The notes under the pieces were generated by a model. The model saw only the letters and a list, made by a program, of their open reading frames with translations. It was not told the DNA's origin and searched no databases. A program made the translations under genes and the position numbers. This document shows, in pieces, positions 7,938-10,416 of a stretch of 10,416 nucleotides of DNA. The stretch lies in contig UZAN01054473.1 of NCBI GenBank assembly GCA_900618425.1, forward strand, positions 5,044-15,459, written 5' to 3'. The DNA is from Echinostoma caproni (lineage: Eukaryota; Platyhelminthes; Trematoda; Plagiorchiida; Echinostomatidae). How positions within the stretch are numbered: position 1 is the stretch's first letter; each line of letters begins with the position of its first letter.

Positions 7938-8581
7938 GGAGGTGCAAAATATTTCAGCACCCTGGATCTGCCCTCGGGATATTGGCAAGTGGAGATGCAC
8001 AAGGATGACAAAGAGAAGATGGCTTTCTCCATCCCTTCTGGAATTTTTCAGTTTCAAACGATGCCATTTGACCTAACCAATGCATCGGCTAGCTTTCAGC
8101 GATTGATGGATATCGTTCTGGGCGACTTAGTGCCGCAGAGGTGTTTGGTTTATTTGGATGACGTCATTGTGCACGGGCACACCCTAGATGAACATTTGAA
8201 CAATCTAGAAGAAGTGCTACACGCCATTCAAAGAGCAGGACTGCGACTCAAATCCGAGAAATGTGAATTTCTACGTAGTGAAGTCAAATGCCTGGGGCAT
8301 GTCATTAGTGGGGACGGTATCCGGAATGACCCAGAGAAGACTGACACAATAGCTACCTGGCCGGTACCCTCATCCGTATTAGAGGTCGGTCAGTTCTTGG
8401 GACTTGCCTCCTACTACCGTCGGTTCGTTAAAGGATACACGAAGATAGCATTTCCTCTTCATCGATTAACGGAGAAAGGCAGGAAGTTTTTGTGGAGTGC
8501 CAAATGCCAGTCGGCGTTCGAGGAATTAAAAACTCGAATGATCCAGTCACCGACCCTCAGTTTTCCTGACGTGGCAACCAA
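7938..8581 (+). pseudogene. gypsy reverse transcriptase domain (N-terminally truncated)
   Basis: The RT copies the element's RNA into DNA inside the virus-like particle. Reading starts at GGAKYFSTLDLPSGYWQVEM, with the first catalytic Asp at 7965-7967. The FQTMPFDLTNASASFQRLMD block follows, where the family usually has PFGL and NAP, so two conserved residues are changed. An intact YLDD lies at 8151-8162, then EKCEFLRSEVKCLGHVIS, a VGQFLGLASYYRRFVKGY thumb segment and the connection CQSAFEELKTRM. The frame is open throughout and shifts at about 8583. The sequence between 7908 and 7937 in the same frame is not RT. Confidence 0.92.
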
Positions 8582-8972
8582 CGCAGGACAGACACGGACG
8601 TGAGTGATACTGGGATTGGGGCGGTCCTGTCGCAAATCGGTCCGGATCAAAAAGAGCACGTGATTGCCTACGCCAGCCGTTGCCTAAGCAAGCCGGAACG
8701 AAATTACCGTACTACACGGAAGAAGATGCTTGCTTTGATAACGTATGTGCAGCAGTTCACACTTGCTTTTGGGCAGGCGATTCACGGTTCGAACGGACCA
8801 CCAGTCACTTAGGCGGCTACAAACGTTCAAGGAACCAGAAGGTCAAGTCGCAAGATGACAAGAGCAGTTGCAAGTCTTTGACTTCAAGTGCCAGCACCGA
8901 CCGGGAAAGATACACAAAAACGCCGATTCCCTCTCCAGACGGCACACGCGCCACAAAGACTGCCCATCCTGA
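8582..8972 (+). pseudogene. gypsy RNase H domain (frameshifted, active-site Glu lost)
   Basis: RNase H removes the RNA strand of the RNA-DNA hybrid. The first part (second frame) reads DTDVSDTGIGAVLSQIG with the catalytic Asp at 8597-8599, then HVIAYASRCLSKPERNY. RKKMLAL follows where the family has RKEML, so the catalytic Glu is Lys at 8723-8725. A shift at about 8755-8778 returns to the RT frame: RFTVRTDHQSLRRLQTF (third catalytic Asp at 8796-8798), a TGA at 8856-8858 where Trp is expected, then FDFKCQHRPGKIHKNADSLS. A TGA at 8970-8972 interrupts the same frame before the integrase part. Confidence 0.88.
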
Positions 8973-9396
8973 GAGATCTCGTTGGTGTCTCTGGGCTATT
9001 CGAGCTCCATGGAATGGGCCCAAGCACAGAGCACAGACCCGGAGACCAAGCTGATCTACGCACGAATACAGGCCGGCGCAGACAAACCGACAAGGGATAA
9101 ATGGCCCATAACAGTTGGGAAAGCCACTGTCTGTGGTCCGCTTGGTCGCGACTACAAATTACGGATAGCATCCTGTATCACAAGTACGGGGAACACTACG
9201 AACCGAAAGTTGAAGTACCACAAAGTAAGGTTGCCGAAGTACTGCGGAAATTGCATCAGGAACTGGGTCACTGGGCAACACAAAATGGACCAAGTTGTGT
9301 CGAGTTGGTTTTGGTGGCCCCAACAGCGGCGAGATATCGTAAATTTCTGCAACAGGTGTGTGTGTGTCGAGCGCATCCGAATCAAGCCACCAACGC
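8973..9396 (+). pseudogene. gypsy integrase N-terminal zinc-finger part (frameshifted, truncated)
   Basis: Integrase joins element DNA to the chromosome. The lead-in EWAQAQSTDPETKLIYARIQ is in the RT frame. A shift near 9110-9130 leads to LWSAWSRLQ, ILYHKYGEHYEPKVEVPQ and VAEVLRKLHQELGH, with the first zinc-finger pair H-x4-H at 9254-9271. A shift back near 9275 leads to WFWWPQQRRDIVNF and CNRC (9348-9359), the second pair. All four HHCC ligands exist but in two frames. The DDE catalytic core is missing because similarity ends at about 9396 against an LINE fragment. Confidence 0.82.
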
Positions 9397-9850
9397 AGTA
9401 GCCACATCTAGCAAGCCCCGATAATTCTCGCAGCGTCTTGTCGCCCTTCTTGGGGAACGGAAGTAAAATCGAAGTGTTCCAATCAGTTGGACATGTTTCG
9501 GTCCCCCGAATAGAGCGAAAGAGAGAGTGAAGCGGTTTGATGATCACCGGAAGGCATTTGTATTTCTGCCGGGATTCCGTCTTCACCAGGGGCCTTGCCA
9601 GACTTCAAGCGACCGAGCACTGCGGTAATTTCTTCTATCAGTTTCAGTTTCTTCTATCGTTGGAGATCACAGTCGACCTCGTATGGGGACGCCATATCGG
9701 AATGAATACCCGCCGAATTGCCCAGCGGATGGCGGAGATGTCGAGTAAAATGTTCTACCCATCTGGTCATTCTACCGTCGACATCGGAGATCAGTCACCC
9801 GGAGGAGTCGCGCAGAATGTTTTCTACCGGACGCTGATCTTATGATGTAA
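9397..9850 (-). pseudogene. RTE-like LINE: linker and start of reverse transcriptase (broken)
   Basis: On the minus strand from about 9810 it reads LISDVDGRMTRWVEHFTRHL, the conserved pre-RT linker end, then EVDCDLQR, a TAG stop, then IEEITAVLGRLKSGKAPGED and GIPAEI (RT entry motif, 9596-9561). After a shift near 9560 it reads PLHSLFRSIRGTETCPTDWN and TSILLPFPKKGDK. Another shift near 9440 leads to ENYRG and LLDVAT, ending at about 9397 against the gypsy fragment. The catalytic Asp blocks of the RT would lie beyond this and are absent. The linker differs from that at 7230-7300, so it represents another subfamily. Confidence 0.8.
9629..9658 (+). repeat. 11-bp direct repeat TTTCTTCTATC, 19-bp period
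   Basis: TTTCTTCTATC occurs at 9629-9639 and 9648-9658 inside the RTE RT fragment, separated by AGTTTCAG. The TAG stop of that frame (minus) lies in one copy, and the other copy is read as Ile-Glu-Glu. About six codons more than usual lie between the CDxP-like and EEI blocks, so a small duplication probably created the stop. Confidence 0.6.
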
Positions 9851-10073
9851 CTCCTGGCTCTGCCCACGTATTCCGGATGCTGCACGCATCAGCGCATAGC
9901 ATAGCTACCTTTTCCGGAATTGGGCATTCTAAGCCCCCTACTCTTGCGTAGATCTCCGTAGAGACCCCTGTACACTTTTGGTGAGCCCATTTTCCGCATA
10001 CGTCACACATTATACCACTTACCACCTTTTTACCGTACACTTCATTCAGACACGGGAAGTTGACACGTGGCAT
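9840..10073 (-). pseudogene. PHD-finger-like short frame, possibly LINE ORF1-type
   Basis: On the minus strand a Met at 10073-10071 opens a 77-codon frame ending in TAA at 9842-9840. Residues 8-34 carry a PHD-type zinc-finger pattern: a single Cys at 8 (Phe-6 may replace a former Cys), then GIMCDVCGKWAHQKCTG with C23, C26, H31 and C34, and C50, C60 and C64 later. The first metal pair is incomplete and the last is not in standard C-x2-C form. PHD-like fingers occur in first ORFs of some CR1-type LINEs and in host chromatin proteins. It lies just upstream of the RTE RT fragment on the same strand, but RTE elements do not usually carry one. Its origin is unresolved. Confidence 0.45.
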
Positions 10074-10416
10074 ATTTTGAACAAAAAATGCGGAATGCGG
10101 GTGAACTGATAAATATAGGACACCAAATTTACTGTATAACACAAAACGTGAAAAGAGCGTCAGTAATCACTGAAAAACGGTTTACAGAGCTAGTTTGCAA
10201 AAACCTTTCAAAAAGGGTATACCTGAAGCTAGATATTTTACTATCAAGCTTTCTTTTAAAAGTAAAGTAGTGAAACGGACTGCATAGTTCGCTTTACCGT
10301 GCTTTTTAACGCACTGCAGTGACAATTAACGGTGAGCAAACTACCACTGTATATGTAATGCGGCCTTCTAAGAGGTCAAAGCAAATACACTTGACAAATG
10401 CTTAGACAGATTTCCT
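10074..10416. other. unassigned DNA at the right edge
   Basis: There is a 67-codon plus frame at 10067-10270 with no recognisable motif, and A+T-rich stretches. I see no RNA gene, repeat unit or element end. Confidence 0.35.

Larger units (their letters stand above)
7938..9396 (+). mobile_element. Ty3/gypsy LTR-retrotransposon pol fragment (dead)
   Basis: An internal piece of a gypsy-type (Metaviridae) polyprotein in the normal order RT, RNase H, integrase zinc finger. Gag, protease, the RT N-terminus, the integrase catalytic core and both LTRs are absent. It is bordered on both sides by RTE-type LINE fragments on the opposite strand, with abrupt junctions at about 7908-7938 and 9396. At least three frame changes and one in-frame stop were found, so it is not functional. 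I cannot place it in a named gypsy family; it lacks the look of the CsRn1 type I would expect to recognise. Confidence 0.88.

Noticed and set aside
9537..9845. 102-codon plus-strand frame
   Set aside because: It is the antisense shadow of the RTE linker and RT-entry motif read on the minus strand.
7230..9850. The two RTE pieces as one element split by the gypsy insertion
   Set aside because: On the minus strand the RT-start piece comes before the endonuclease-end piece, which is the wrong order, and their linker segments differ.
1..10416. CRISPR arrays, bacterial operons, retrons or other defence systems
   Set aside because: No spaced direct repeats, no bacterial gene layout; all RT signals belong to eukaryotic LINE or gypsy families.

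Overview
The window looks like intergenic or intronic DNA from a metazoan, most likely a flatworm (trematode-like). It has no recognisable host gene. It is a pile-up of broken retrotransposons of the kinds common in fluke genomes: RTE/SR2-like LINEs, CR1/Jockey-superfamily (SR1/Pido/Perere-like) LINEs and a Ty3/gypsy LTR-element fragment, plus a long CA microsatellite and weak tRNA-like SINE candidates. The host assignment is inferred from this element mix and from fluke elements I know; no host gene confirms it.

Layout. 1-1292: unassigned DNA with a (CA)n tract at 250-310 and a possible Pol III-derived repeat at 503-748. 1293-1657 (minus): 3' end of an RTE-like LINE with a short tandem tail. 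2170-4551 (plus): a 5'-truncated CR1/Jockey-type LINE split into two pieces (2170-2402 and 3745-4551) by a second, different CR1/Jockey-type LINE (about 2403-3736). 4570-5290 (minus): degenerate RTE endonuclease domain. 5453-6088 (minus): a second RTE 3' end, 5'-truncated and bounded by a perfect 10-bp target-site duplication. 6099-7229: mostly unassigned, with one Pol III box pair. 7230-7907 (minus): end of an RTE endonuclease plus the linker before its RT. 7938-9396 (plus): Ty3/gypsy pol fragment (RT, RNase H, integrase zinc finger) with frameshifts and lost catalytic residues. 9397-9850 (minus): start of an RT domain from another RTE-like LINE. 9840-10073 (minus): a PHD-finger-like reading frame. 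10074-10416: nothing recognised.

Every retroelement frame carries stops, frameshifts or truncation, so none can be active. The recognisable RTE pieces are all on the minus strand and the CR1 and gypsy pieces all on the plus strand. The informative content is the insertion history: one LINE nested in another, and one truncated LINE with both insertion boundaries still readable. I found no new functional system. The PHD-like frame and the Pol III box pairs are the least explained items.
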